A stretch of 53,305 nt of DNA. Origin: Conidiobolus incongruus B7586. Taxonomy: Eukaryota > Entomophthoromycota > Entomophthoromycetes > Entomophthorales > Conidiobolaceae. Of the stretch, positions 1 to 10,517 are shown in pieces. Numbering within the stretch: the stretch's first letter is position 1; each line of letters opens with the position of its first letter. Location of the stretch: positions 1-53,305 of the forward strand of contig JNEM01014120.1 in NCBI GenBank assembly GCA_000697335.1, in the 5' to 3' direction. The notes below the pieces were generated by a model that saw only the letters and a program-made list of their open reading frames with translations, was not told where the DNA came from and searched no databases. Position numbers and translations under genes: made by a program.

Positions 1-66
1 AAACTAATAATATGTTTGAAAAATTGGAAATTAAAAAATTTCCCATTATTTCAAATTCAAGGTAAT
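1..66. repeat. Dispersed repeat, copy 1
   Basis: These 66 bases match 17800-17865 in the same orientation with about six mismatches, mostly transitions. The two copies diverge right after a shared GGTAAT, so that looks like the right-hand end of the repeat unit. The left end lies outside the window. I cannot name the element. Confidence 0.75.
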
Positions 67-2123
67 ATTATAATAAATACCTATATAATCTTAATATATA
101 TATAATTTTATAAAAACTATTTAAATAAAATATTTTCATGTATTATTTAAAAAAAATATTAAATAAATAAAAACTATTGAATAAATTAAATTTATAATTA
201 ATTAATCCATATCATTTAAATATATTCAGGAATATATTAATAATTTTAATATAGACTAAGAAATCAAATATATATTTTAATTAAAAGCTAATAAACTGAT
301 TCCCTTATATATCCTTAATAGAACCTGATAAAAAATTTAACTAAATTCTCTATAAATATAAAATAAAACAATATCTTAATACTCTATTAATAATGGTTTT
401 ATTATTTTCTATATTCATTTAATCTTATCCAAAAACCTTTATAATGAAGGATATAGCCTAATTAATATTAATTAATAATTTTATCATTTATAAAGTCCCG
501 AAGATTATTCTATTTGACCAAAATTTAAAATTTTGCTATATATTTCAGAAACTATTAACTTTTTCAAAAGATCAACTTTATTAGTGTTGCTTTCAACTTT
601 TAATAGAATTATTGATATGATGAGAAAATATTAAAATATTAAAATATATAATTGAAGTATAAAATGGTGTAATGAATTAAGATAATTGCATTTCCTAATT
701 TTAAAATTTTTTGAGTTTATTAGAGATTCAATTGGTTTCAGCTTTTAATATTTAAATTATATTAATTATATCCAAATTTATTTATTAATTTAAAATTTCA
801 AGTTAATCAACAATTAGTTTATTCTGGGTTTTAGTCTAATATCAGAAATATTAATATATCTGATTAATTGTATTAAAATATCAAAAGGACCTTAAATTAA
901 TAATATTTCAAAATAAATAAAATTACTTTTGTATATAAAAATACATATTTATTTTATTTTATTAATATTCCTTTAAGTTTATTTAAACCTAATCTGAATT
1001 CAAAATTTTTAACTTTTTTATAATTTGTATATAATTCAATTTATTGATCATAATTTTATAGATATAATATAGAAAATATTATGTATTTTAAAGGTATATC
1101 CTATTTTTTATATATTAAGATTCAAACCTTATTTTGAAAATCTGGATACTTTTCTTAATTATCTAAAGAATCCAAGGATAAATCATAATATTAATGAATA
1201 TGTAAATAATAATCAATAAAATATTGATTATATAATTTTATTTAAATTTATATTAAATAAATAAACTATCTTATTAAAAATGCTATTTAACAACCTTTAG
1301 AAAATATTATATATATCTTAGCTTATCATATTTACTTATAAATAATTAAGGTGTGTATCTTATTTTAATAACATACTAGGGGAATATTAGGAAATTAGTT
1401 CTTTAAATATCTTTATATAACTATAATTATATTAACCTTTAATTATGTAATTTATACTTTTAAATTAATATATATAAATAATATTAATTTAACTAATAAA
1501 TGTTATTTTTTTCTTTTTATCAATTTCTGACTAATATTCTTTGATTGTTATTGATCACTATAATTTTAGAATTGAGGTTATTAATATTTATAATAAAATT
1601 ATATTAGAGGAAATAATATATATCATTTGATATATTTATATTAACTAATATATTCGATGCTTAAATAAACTCTAATATATTAAATTTATTAAGCCATTTA
1701 TAATTTAAGTTTTCCTTTGAATTATATTTACTTTAGCCTCAACAACTGTTATAGGTTTAACTTAAAAAATTTAACTTATATATTTGAATTATTAGTTACG
1801 AAAAAACTAAGAAAATATCTAAATTATTTGATGTAAAATCACTAGAATCCTGTTAATTTTAATTAGAATAATCTTAATATAATAAAGGAACATTAATAAA
1901 TAATCTCCAATATATTTACCAATTAAGTCAACTTACCATAATCCATCCCAAGAAAAATTTAATGTGACCATTATTAACTTTAGTATAAATTACATCATTT
2001 TTATCCAATTATAAAACTATGAAAATGACTAATTTCTCATTAACTATCTTTTCCTCTTTAACTTTAAACTTCATCAAATATTGAATATAATTATAAATTA
2101 ACAGTAATAATAATAAAAATAAA
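67..2123. other. AT-rich intergenic DNA
   Basis: The stretch is about 80% A+T with stops in every frame at short intervals. I see no gene, RNA or repeat beyond copy 1 at the left edge. Confidence 0.7.
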
Positions 2124-3103
2124 ATGTCATTAATCTATTCACTTGTAAGTCGTGGTGAAACTATCTTAGCTGAACACTGTGCCAATAGTGGAAATTTTCA
2201 ATCTAGTATATTTTTCTTAATTGAAAACTTAAAAAAATATTAATTAATTGGTATAGTCACTCAGTCCATTTTGTCAAAAATTCCAAGTACTAACTCCAAA
2301 TTGACATACGTTTACGATAAGTAATATTCTCTATTCATTCTTCAATTATTTCTAATTTATTAAATGCTTATTATATTTTATTAGATATTTATTTCATTAT
2401 ATCTGTGAAGATGGAATAATTTACTTATGTATGGCTGATGAAAGTTTTGGTAATTAACAAAATAAAAATTTAAAATTAAAAATTAATTGTTAATTAGGTA
2501 GAAGAATTCCATTTGCATTTTTAGAGAATATTAAACAAAAATTTACTTCTACTTATAACCCCAACTCCGTGGAGGACGCCCCTCCTTACGGGTTTAACGA
2601 ATTTTCCAAAGTTTTGGCCCAGCAGATGGATACTTATTCGAATGATCCTAATGTTGATAGATTCAAGCAGGCTAAGAATGAAATTGAGGGTGTGAAGGAC
2701 GTTATGGTTCAGAATATTGGTAAAATTTTAATTTATATTCTCAAGTATTTTATTTAATGTATTCGTTTAGAGAGAGTATTAGAAAGAGGAGAAAGAATCG
2801 ATCTATTGGTAGATAAAACCGATAATTTAAGTCAATCCAGTTTCATTTTTAGGAAAAGAAGTACCGCTTTAAGGCGCTCTCTCTGGTGGAAGAATGCTAG
2901 ATTGAGATTTATGGCTTTTGTTTCTTTATTAGTAACTATCTTCATCTCTCTATAACTTGATTGATTTTAATTTTTTATAGTTTTTAGTTTATATTGTCGT
3001 TTGCTTCGCTTGTGGTTTTCCAAGTAAGTTTATTTAACCTATATTTTTATTTCAAGTAAATTAAACATTTTTAACTTTAGCTTGGGATAAATGTCTACGT
3101 TGA
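2124..3103 (+). CDS. VAMP7: VAMP7-like longin R-SNARE, 7 exons
   Basis: A vesicle R-SNARE that pairs with Q-SNAREs to drive fusion at late endosome, vacuole or plasma membrane. Exons: 2124-2205, 2257-2320, 2385-2449, 2498-2719, 2771-2931, 2981-3023, 3081-3103. All junctions keep frame and give 219 aa; human VAMP7 is 220. Residues 1-115 are a longin domain starting MSLIYSLVSRGETILAEH. The SNARE motif (about 125-185) reads VLERGERIDLL, with the zero-layer arginine at 150 as in VAMP7. A WWKN juxtamembrane motif, one membrane segment (about 188-210) and a short tail ending GFPTWDKCLR follow, matching the CGGFTWPSCVKK type end of VAMP7. Introns are 48-64 nt. No TATA box is seen upstream. It faces the FKBP gene in the same direction, 700 bp apart, with no functional link. 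Homology is by recall; the exon model is from sequence. Confidence 0.95.
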
Positions 3104-3809
3104 GAATAAATTTTTTAATTTAATCATTTTAAATTGGATTTATGATTATAAGCTTTAATTATCTCGTTTATTTGGTTGATTAGGTTATCTATCTTCATTC
3201 TTATTAGAATTTAAAAATATTTAAGGAGTATTAATTTTAATTTAAAATTATTAAATAACATCAGGGATTTTATTAATATTTCGTATAATGATAATTTATA
3301 TCAGATTTAGTTATTATCGCTAAATAAATCAATTATTTTGATTGAATTTGATATTATGAGTAAAGTGATACAGTTTGTAAACTTTAAAATTATCACCAGA
3401 CCAAGTTAGATATGTCGAAAAAGATTTTATAATATTAATTTTGATATATAACTATCAAAATGCTCTTTGAACAGAATAATATTTCATTATGTTTTAAACA
3501 CCATAATTTTAATAGTCTTAATAATTCGTATTACATTGAAATTCAATTTGATATTAAGTTACTATATATTTATTAGATTTGAAATTTATATCACTAGAAA
3601 TTTTTATAAAAGCTTTAACTCATTCAAGGTTCAGGGTCTCAAATCCTCATACTTATATACTCACACCCTATTAACAGAATGTAAATTTAAATTCAAATTA
3701 ATCAGTCACTAATCCCAATCCCATGAATAACATTGTCAATAAAAAATGATAAATTGAATTTCTTTTGATGATCAATCTAATAAAAGTTATATATAACTCA
3801 ATTTAAAAA
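3104..3809. other. AT-rich spacer
   Basis: It holds one 81-codon open frame at 3467-3712 that has AT-biased codons and no recognisable motif; I take it as chance. Nothing else is visible. Confidence 0.6.
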
Positions 3810-4670
3810 ATGGAACCACCCAAATCAATTTTTACAGATGAAGAATTAAACAGCGATGCCACTTCTAAGAAGGCTATTTTGAGTTTTATTTTGGATAATG
3901 CTACTTTAGAGGTAAAAGAAAATATCCTGACTAATTCAAATATTAATTGTGTATTAGTTTTTAAAAGAAAACGGTATTAACGGTAAATTGAATAATGTGT
4001 CCAAAACCACCTCGAAGGATAAAGCTATCCAATGCTACAAGCTCTTATTCGAAACTGGCAAGTTTAGAGACCCTAACGAACCTTTGACCACCGAAACTGA
4101 AACAAAACCTGAAGCTCAAGCTGAAAAACCTCAGGAAAAGGCTAAAACTGATGCTGTTGTAATTATTATAAATCATCAGTTCCATTTCCTTCCAAATTAA
4201 CCAACTATTTAGGCTGAAGTCAAATATTTCACCAAAACCGTGCTCAAGAAGGGAGATAAGATGACATTCCCCCGCAAGGGAAGCACCGTTCACTGCTGGT
4301 ACACCGGCTCTTTGGAAGATGGCACTATTTTCGACAGTAATCAAGGCCATGGTAAATTTAAGAAATTACGTCAGCCTTTAGCCTTTAAAATTGGTGCTAA
4401 TAAAGTAATTACTGGTTGGGTAAGTCAAATCATATATTCCTATTGGAATCTGGTTAATAATTTAAATTAGGAGCAAGGTGTTATGACCATGAGCAAAGGA
4501 GAGAAATGTATCCTTAAAATACAATCCGAAGGTGCTTATGGCAAGAATGGACTTCCTCAAGTTGGTATCCCTCCTAATGCTAATTTGACTTTTGAAGTAA
4601 TTAATATTTTCTATACATTATTTCAATTAATTGACTGTTATTTTAGGTTGAATTGGCTAATATTAGTTAA
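3810..4670 (+). CDS. FKBP3: FKBP25 (FKBP3)-like peptidyl-prolyl isomerase, 5 exons
   Basis: Catalyses cis-trans isomerisation of Xaa-Pro bonds; FKBP25 proteins act in the nucleus and bind nucleic acid. Exons 3810-3911, 3958-4158, 4213-4419, 4471-4596 and 4647-4670 are all phase 0 and give 219 aa (human 224). Residues 1-70 match the FKBP25 helical-bundle domain (FLKENGINGKLNNV, LLFETGKF). A charged linker rich in E, K and T follows. The FKBP fold starts near residue 105 (LKKGDKMTFPRKG). The ligand pocket is complete: WYTG, IFD, AFKIG, KVITGW, AYG, GIPP and TFEVEL are all present. A long basic loop (about NQGHGKFKKLRQP) between FD and AFKIG is typical of FKBP25, not FKBP12. The 3' flank carries an (AT)n tract. 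Assignment to FKBP25 rather than a generic FKBP is firm because both domains match. Yeast nuclear FKBPs have a different N-terminus. Confidence 0.95.
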
Positions 4671-4690
4671 ATTTTGAGAATATAGATCCC

Positions 4691-4709
4691 ATATATATAT
4701 ATATATATT
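4691..4709. repeat. (AT)n microsatellite
   Basis: About nine AT units, 20 bases past the stop codon of the FKBP gene, probably in its 3' flank. Confidence 0.9.
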
Positions 4710-4863
4710 ATTTTAAAAATATTTATTTAAGTTTTTTGAGATACAATAAATTTTTGAAATATATTATGTATTTTTTATTTAATGAATTGTTTGATTATTT
4801 TTATAGTAATTTAATTATAACCTCTTTCCCAATTAATGTTTACAATTAGTTATAAAATAAGCT

Positions 4864-5072
4864 ATGTCCAGCCCAAGTCCAGCAAGTTCAATGTAATTGA
4901 ATAAATAATAATTTGAGGTTAACCTACTGCTTTTAAACCGCTGACAGTCCAGTGGTTTGAATTCAAGGACTCGTCAATGTTTACCAGCTGGATGGCCTGC
5001 TACATGTATAGATTTTTGCACTTCTTGTTTTTTGGGAATACTCCAACTAGGATTCAAGAATATGCCAATTAA
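4864..5072 (+). other. Coding-like island, unidentified
   Basis: This piece is much richer in G+C than its flanks. From 4923 a 49-codon frame is open to a TAA at 5070-5072; it is aromatic- and Met-rich (TVQWFEFKDSS, WMACYMYRFLHFLFF). An ATG at 4864 begins a short Ser/Pro stretch in front. Plausible splices can be drawn but none is convincing, and a second frame and part of the minus strand are also open, so the coding frame cannot be fixed. It also contains a sequence resembling a pol III B box (GGTTTGAATTC) and a 10-base palindrome, TTGAATTCAA. It could be a small gene, a decayed exon, or a tRNA-derived short element. I do not recognise it. Confidence 0.3.
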
Positions 5073-8000
5073 AACCAAATAGTATACAAATTGATTCATA
5101 TCTAAACTTATTAAAAGTTGTTAAAATATTTGTATCAATATTAATTTAATGTATACGGATTATATACCAAATTCAATCAATAGATCATCATTTCTTCATC
5201 ACAACATTTCCAAATGATAAAATAGGGGTAAATTTACAAATTTAAACAATTAAATAAAAATAATTCAAAATTTAAAAATTAATCAAATTTTAAAATATTT
5301 TTATAATGGGGTTGGTTGATGAATTGAAAATCTTTAAATGAGATTTTAATATATTTTTGTTTTTGAGATTAAATATTTATTATTAATTAAAATATTACTA
5401 TAAAATTAATATCAAAATTTTTATCAAAAATATATTATAGTATTTGAAACATCAAGCTGAGTTTGATGATAGTAAAATTGAATTTAATTATATATGTAAT
5501 AATTATCCTTTTATTATATATTAATTTTAAATTTATAATTTTATAATTTTATTTTCGAAAAAAAATATTTTTGAAATGGTGCAATTTTAATAGATATCTA
5601 GTATCAGTTTAACTAAATTGAATTTTTGAAACTGGAAAATACTGTATAAAAAATTAATACAAATATGAAATATCATATATTATAAATCAATATAATGACA
5701 AAATTGAATAGTTATTTTTGGATGTACAACCAGCTTTTATAAATTTTACTGCATAATAATGATCTTTTATAATATTATTTACCAAAGTTTTCTCATGTTG
5801 CATAATAAAAATAATAATTCTTTCAAATATCTGTATATTTAATCTAAAATAATTAAACCAAGCAACTAATGCATGTTAATTTATTTATATATAATTATTA
5901 TCCATAAATTACTGTATGACAATCAACTAATTTCATTAGTCCAATTTTCAAATTATTGCATCTGGCTTTACTAATCAAATTAACCTTGCACATGCCTTAT
6001 CAAAATTTAATGATTATCTTTTCAATCAATCTTCAATTATATCATTAAAAATCTTTTTATAATTACTTTCGCAATTACTGGATCCTGTTAACTATTATCA
6101 ATATAATGTTTTACTAAATCGCTTATATATTCAAATAAGGTTATTTATTTCTTAAAATTTCTGAAAAAGAAGCATTTCTTTTCTAAAATAATATTTATAA
6201 TACCCTAATAAGTTAATCAATATCAAAATTCACAGAATCTTTATACAAAATTGACTTGCATATATTATTAATCAACCTTGTTAGAAACAATACAAAATAT
6301 ACTAGATATATTTATGATATTTCTTATATATAGCTTAATCAATCTATATCAGAAAAATTAATTTTTATCATTTATAAGTTTTTCAAGTCTAATTATTTAT
6401 ATTTAATTTTAATTTTTTATAATGACTCAAGAGTAAATTTTGAATCTACCTTAAAATATATGTCAAAGTTCATTTTTCAATAAATATATATTAATTACTT
6501 GATAACTTTTATCATAATTAATACCATGATCTTAATAGTTTAAATTGGTTCTTATATTCAAAAAATATTATTGCTAGCTTTTTGTTAATCATAATCAACT
6601 CAGTATTAAATAATTACACTCTGCGTGATAAGAATATTCATTAATTTCAATATATTGACAATGATTTTGTAAACCAATACCATAAATTTCTTTTAATATA
6701 CTAAAATATTAAAACTCTGATGAGTTGATTAATAATAATAGTTATTGATTAATGTTTAGGTATTTGAAATATACTTGACACTTGTATTAAAAAGTAAAGA
6801 TCAAGTTTAACTAATAACTAATTTACAAATATTGATTTGTATATATTGATTAATTTATTATGATTAAATTGTAACTCATATTAATTTCAACTAAATTTAT
6901 GATTTAAAATTCGATTATTAATCCCAACAATCCGATATAATAAGTAAAATCACTCAAATATATTAAAGCCTTTCATTATATTCCAAGAATTTTATAATTA
7001 AGAAATCTGATAAATTATCTCCCTCCAAAATAACGGTTACAATTAATTTTAAATTAGTCAAATGATCAATTCATCAATTATCCGAGAAAATACCCTGAAT
7101 CTTATGACACTGATAAATTTATCCAATTTTCAGCAACTTTTAAGTTACTTTGAAAATATTATGAAATTTATTCAATATTTTGTTAATAGGAGAATATAAA
7201 AATTTTAAAGAAATTAAAACTAACTATTTGAATTAAAATTCAAAAAAATGATACAAGGACTAAATAACATACTGATGTTTTTAAAATGAATTATCTGTAA
7301 AATAATTTCAATATTAGTATTTCATAATTAAAATGAATACTTTTTTATTAAGAATTTTAATTAAAAGTATTTGAACTTCAGCTTTTTTAGGAAGTTTTCA
7401 AAATCGAAACAAAAATACTTTTATCGGTAATAATAGTAATAATAACAATAATCAAGTCCTCTCAATAGAATAACAATTAATCATTTTAAATATAATATTG
7501 AATAATTTCCATTAAATTCAAAAAACCCATTGGATATGATAGGCTATTTGTAATATTAACATTATTTTATACAATTAGGTATTTTACACACATATTTGAT
7601 CTATTATTCATTCATTATATTGTATATCATTTTAACAAAAATATTCAATAATTATAATTGGTTCGATACAGAATCTTTTGTTTAATATTACTCAATTTTT
7701 AATATATCCATAATTATTAATTTTCTTTTTATTTATTGATAAAATTTTAAAATATTTTTATTAGAAAACTTTTTTAATATTATTTTAAATTAAGAAAAAA
7801 ATTCTTTTATATTTTAATTATTATATTTGTATAATTATCCGAATTTTTGTATTTAATTGAAATTACCCGGGAAAGTGAAAACCACGTGAGATTATAGATT
7901 CAGTTTAATTGGATCAATTTATAAATATAATGATGTATTAGAATTTGATTAATGTAAGCATATTAAAAAAGAATAAAAAAGAAGGAATAAAAAAGTACGA

Positions 8001-8145
8001 GAAGGACTTAGTTTAATGCTAAATTCTATCATACCGTAGCAATTCACATTTCGAGAATGTTAAGTTAATGTTGTACAACTTGAAAAAATAATTACCGAGG
8101 CTGTCAAACCAGCAGCTTTCATATTGTTTTGAGGTAAAAAGAACC
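5073..8145. other. AT-rich intergenic DNA
   Basis: Long AT-rich stretch. Near 7868-7890 there is a small G+C-rich spot with CCCGGG and an E-box CACGTG. No gene, RNA or clear repeat is visible. Confidence 0.6.
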
Positions 8146-8310
8146 TCAAGAAAAGAAATGATTTATAAAAAATAACCGGTTAAACATGGTGGATTGTCTT
8201 GTACTACAGGTGAGATGAGTATGATTGGTGAAGGTTCTGGTTCCTTGGTTAAATGAATTGATTCTTCTGACACTATGTGAGTTGGAAAGTGTCATCGTTG
8301 TTGAGTCCAT
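8146..8310 (-). CDS. Possible small ORF, 54 aa, unknown
   Basis: An ATG at 8310 opens 54 codons to a TGA at 8146-8148 on the minus strand. The product is Ser/Thr/Asn-rich with a basic SVRRINSF motif, and codon use is less AT-biased than the background, which makes it look coding. Downstream on the same strand another short coding-like stretch (MKAAGLTAS) ends at a good splice donor, CCTCG followed by GTAATT, so this could be part of a multi-exon gene. It lies in the 3' flank of family member A, same strand. It has no recognisable domain and no clear TATA box. It could be a real small gene, a 3'-UTR sequence, or chance. Confidence 0.3.
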   Translation of the reverse strand: MDSTTMTLSNSHSVRRINSFNQGTRTFTNHTHLTCSTRQSTMFNRLFFINHFFS

Positions 8311-8622
8311 CAAAGCTTAAAATAAAATTTTCATCAAAATTCAAACTTAAAATGGTTAGATTATGTGAATAGTTCTTGATGATGTCAATATAACTAAAAT
8401 TGAAATGAATAAAATTTAGTCAATAGAATACCTAAACAAATAATATAAACAATATAGTAGAATAAATAAAGAACTTGGATTTTTTTACTATTAACAACTT
8501 GATTGGATTTATTTTAAATTAACTTATAATCGCCTGCAATTGTATAACTTCAAAAGACCAGCTATGAATCGAAAAAAAATTCATAGGATTTAAAGATTCA
8601 TGATTAATTGAGATTAGCAAAG

Positions 8623-9000
8623 CTAAGGGGACGTGGGGCAGGATTCACTATCCCTCGCAATTTTCGGAGTTAGACTAAACTTCAGAGTATATGTCTTTTC
8701 TTCGCCATCTGTCCCAAAACCCTCATATAAAACCCGATCGAATTCTTGGATAGATTGCGATCGTCGTTTGTTGAATCCTTTTCTATATTGGAGTAGGCGT
8801 TCATCCTCATCGCTAGGCTGACTCAAAGAGTCTGTGGATTCTGATGATGTTTGGGTACCAAGACTTGTATTGGACCCCATTTTTCGGATTCGATTCACTA
8901 TTGCATTCTTAATATCGCGAGGACTTAAAGGAGTAGTGTTGATGTTAGAATTATTGAAGTGAAGGTTGGCGAGCGCGGTACTAATAGGACATGGTTTCAT
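8623..9000 (-). CDS. Small paralogue family, member A (125 aa, intronless)
   Basis: Function unknown. It is one of six same-strand paralogues in the window. Residues 24-41 carry the N-terminal block (LSPRDIKNAIVNRIRKMG), then a Ser/Thr-rich linker. From about residue 72 comes the conserved block: YRKGF, an arginine at +8, EFD, EGFG, then YTLKFSLTP. The tail (IARDSESCPTSP) is longer than in C-F. RRSQS would be a good basophilic-kinase site and SP and TP are proline-directed sites; both are family-independent inference. No signal peptide or membrane segment. The ATG at 9000 is the only in-frame start; a TATA box lies at 9097-9104, so the leader is about 65 nt, longer than in the others. Codons are richer in G+C than in C-F. 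An upstream GCGTGGTC motif is shared with member C. Confidence 0.82.
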   Translation of the reverse strand: MKPCPISTALANLHFNNSNINTTPLSPRDIKNAIVNRIRKMGSNTSLGTQTSSESTDSLSQPSDEDERLLQYRKGFNKRRSQSIQEFDRVLYEGFGTDGEEKTYTLKFSLTPKIARDSESCPTSP

Positions 9001-9096
9001 AGCTGGTGGTAGAAAAAGGTAGATAGCAAGGAATATTTGGTGGTGAATGAGGAGGGAGAAGCGAACTAACCTCCTAACAATTCTAACTACTCAACC

Positions 9097-9104
9097 TATT
9101 TATA
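9097..9104 (-). promoter_or_regulatory. TATA box of member A
   Basis: TATAAATA on the minus strand, in the context GTATAAATAGGTT, identical to that of member C over 13 bases. It is 97 bp upstream of the ATG. Confidence 0.75.
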
Positions 9105-9254
9105 CTTCCATTATCCACCCAATCACAAAAATTTTAAACTGAAAAATTTCCAATCACCCAATATTCTCAAGGGATTGATTCTCATTCAATTTGAAATCCA
9201 TGCGATATTCTACGAATTTCTCCAGATAGAAATATAGAAACAAACTGATTTAAT

Positions 9255-9280
9255 AAATTGAATAGCGTGGTCTAAGTTCC
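9255..9280. promoter_or_regulatory. Upstream motif shared with member C
   Basis: TTGAAT.AGCGTGGTC is found here and at 35514-35540, in both cases about 160-180 bp upstream of the TATA box. G+C-rich octamers are rare in this background, so a binding site is plausible. Not found at the other members. Confidence 0.45.
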
Positions 9281-10517
9281 ACTTCAACTCCTATTCTCAC
9301 AATTTTCTATTCATATTAACCAATCATAATATTCATTGTTGAAAATTTTCATTTAATTAAAAATTATAGATAACTTGTCGAATAATTAAAAGGTCAAGTT
9401 AACCATACCAATTGATATTTAAATTGAGCATAATTGTCATCTTTCAGGTACTATAACTAATCAATATATCTATATTATGAAGCTCATCAGTGCTTTATTG
9501 AATACTAATTAGTTTTAATTAATATCAATATTTCCTAATGAATAAAGCTATATACAATTTAAATTCAATAAAATATGAAACAATAATTCTCAATTATCAT
9601 ATCTCATTTCTAAACATATTTACACCCTCAAAAAATAAGATTACAAAGATAAAGTTTAAAATTAAAATAATCAATAAATTTAATAAGGACAAAGGAGACT
9701 AAAATCATAAACCAGTTAAAATACTTTCAAGTTTATACCTAATTCTATCAAATCTAATAATTTTCTCCAAATATTAATATTAAAATAATATAAATTTTAA
9801 TACTTTTTTTACCGAAATATCAAATGATATCAAAGTATAAAATTCTTTTTATCATAAATTTAGAAATTCTATAAATAAAAATAGTAAAGTATACCAATTC
9901 AATTATCTTATTAATTGAAAATAAAGAGAATTATATTTATATCCATTTTTTTTCTAATCAAAATTTTAATTTAAAATATTAATTTTTAGAGTTTTCATTA
10001 TGCAATTTCAAGTTTCCAGATTTTTCCATTTATCACGCGACAAATACTCCATAATATTATTATTATATTTTTATTTAATTTTTATACTTATAAACCTTAT
10101 ATTAAAGAAAATTAATAATAAAAACATTAGTTAATTTGAGTTTGAAAAGGGTGTTTATTATGTTAATATTCATTTTAGTTGTTTAAATTTAATTTTATAA
10201 TTAAAAAGAATTAATTAATAAACGATATATACTTAAATTGTTGGATTTAAATTTATTTTAAATAAATTAATAATTATAAAATTTACGTCATCTTCATATT
10301 ATATATAGGTTTTTAATATATTCCATCTTAATATAATCTTTTTAATTATAAAATCGACTAACTTATCAATCCTAATTAATCCATTAACTCAATAATACAA
10401 TAGAGAACAATCACATCATTATAATAAGATGAATATATAAAATTATGAAATGAATTTAAGGATAATATTCAATTAATTTTTAGATTATTTATTATTACAA
10501 AAAAAAGTCTAAAAGAT
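9281..10517. other. AT-rich spacer
   Basis: Lies between the promoter of A and the 3' end of the Iml2-like gene. Nothing beyond AT-rich DNA is seen. Confidence 0.6.

Noticed and set aside
3467-3712. 81-codon open frame
   Set aside because: AT-driven codons, no motif, no promoter; a run of this length is expected by chance in the window.
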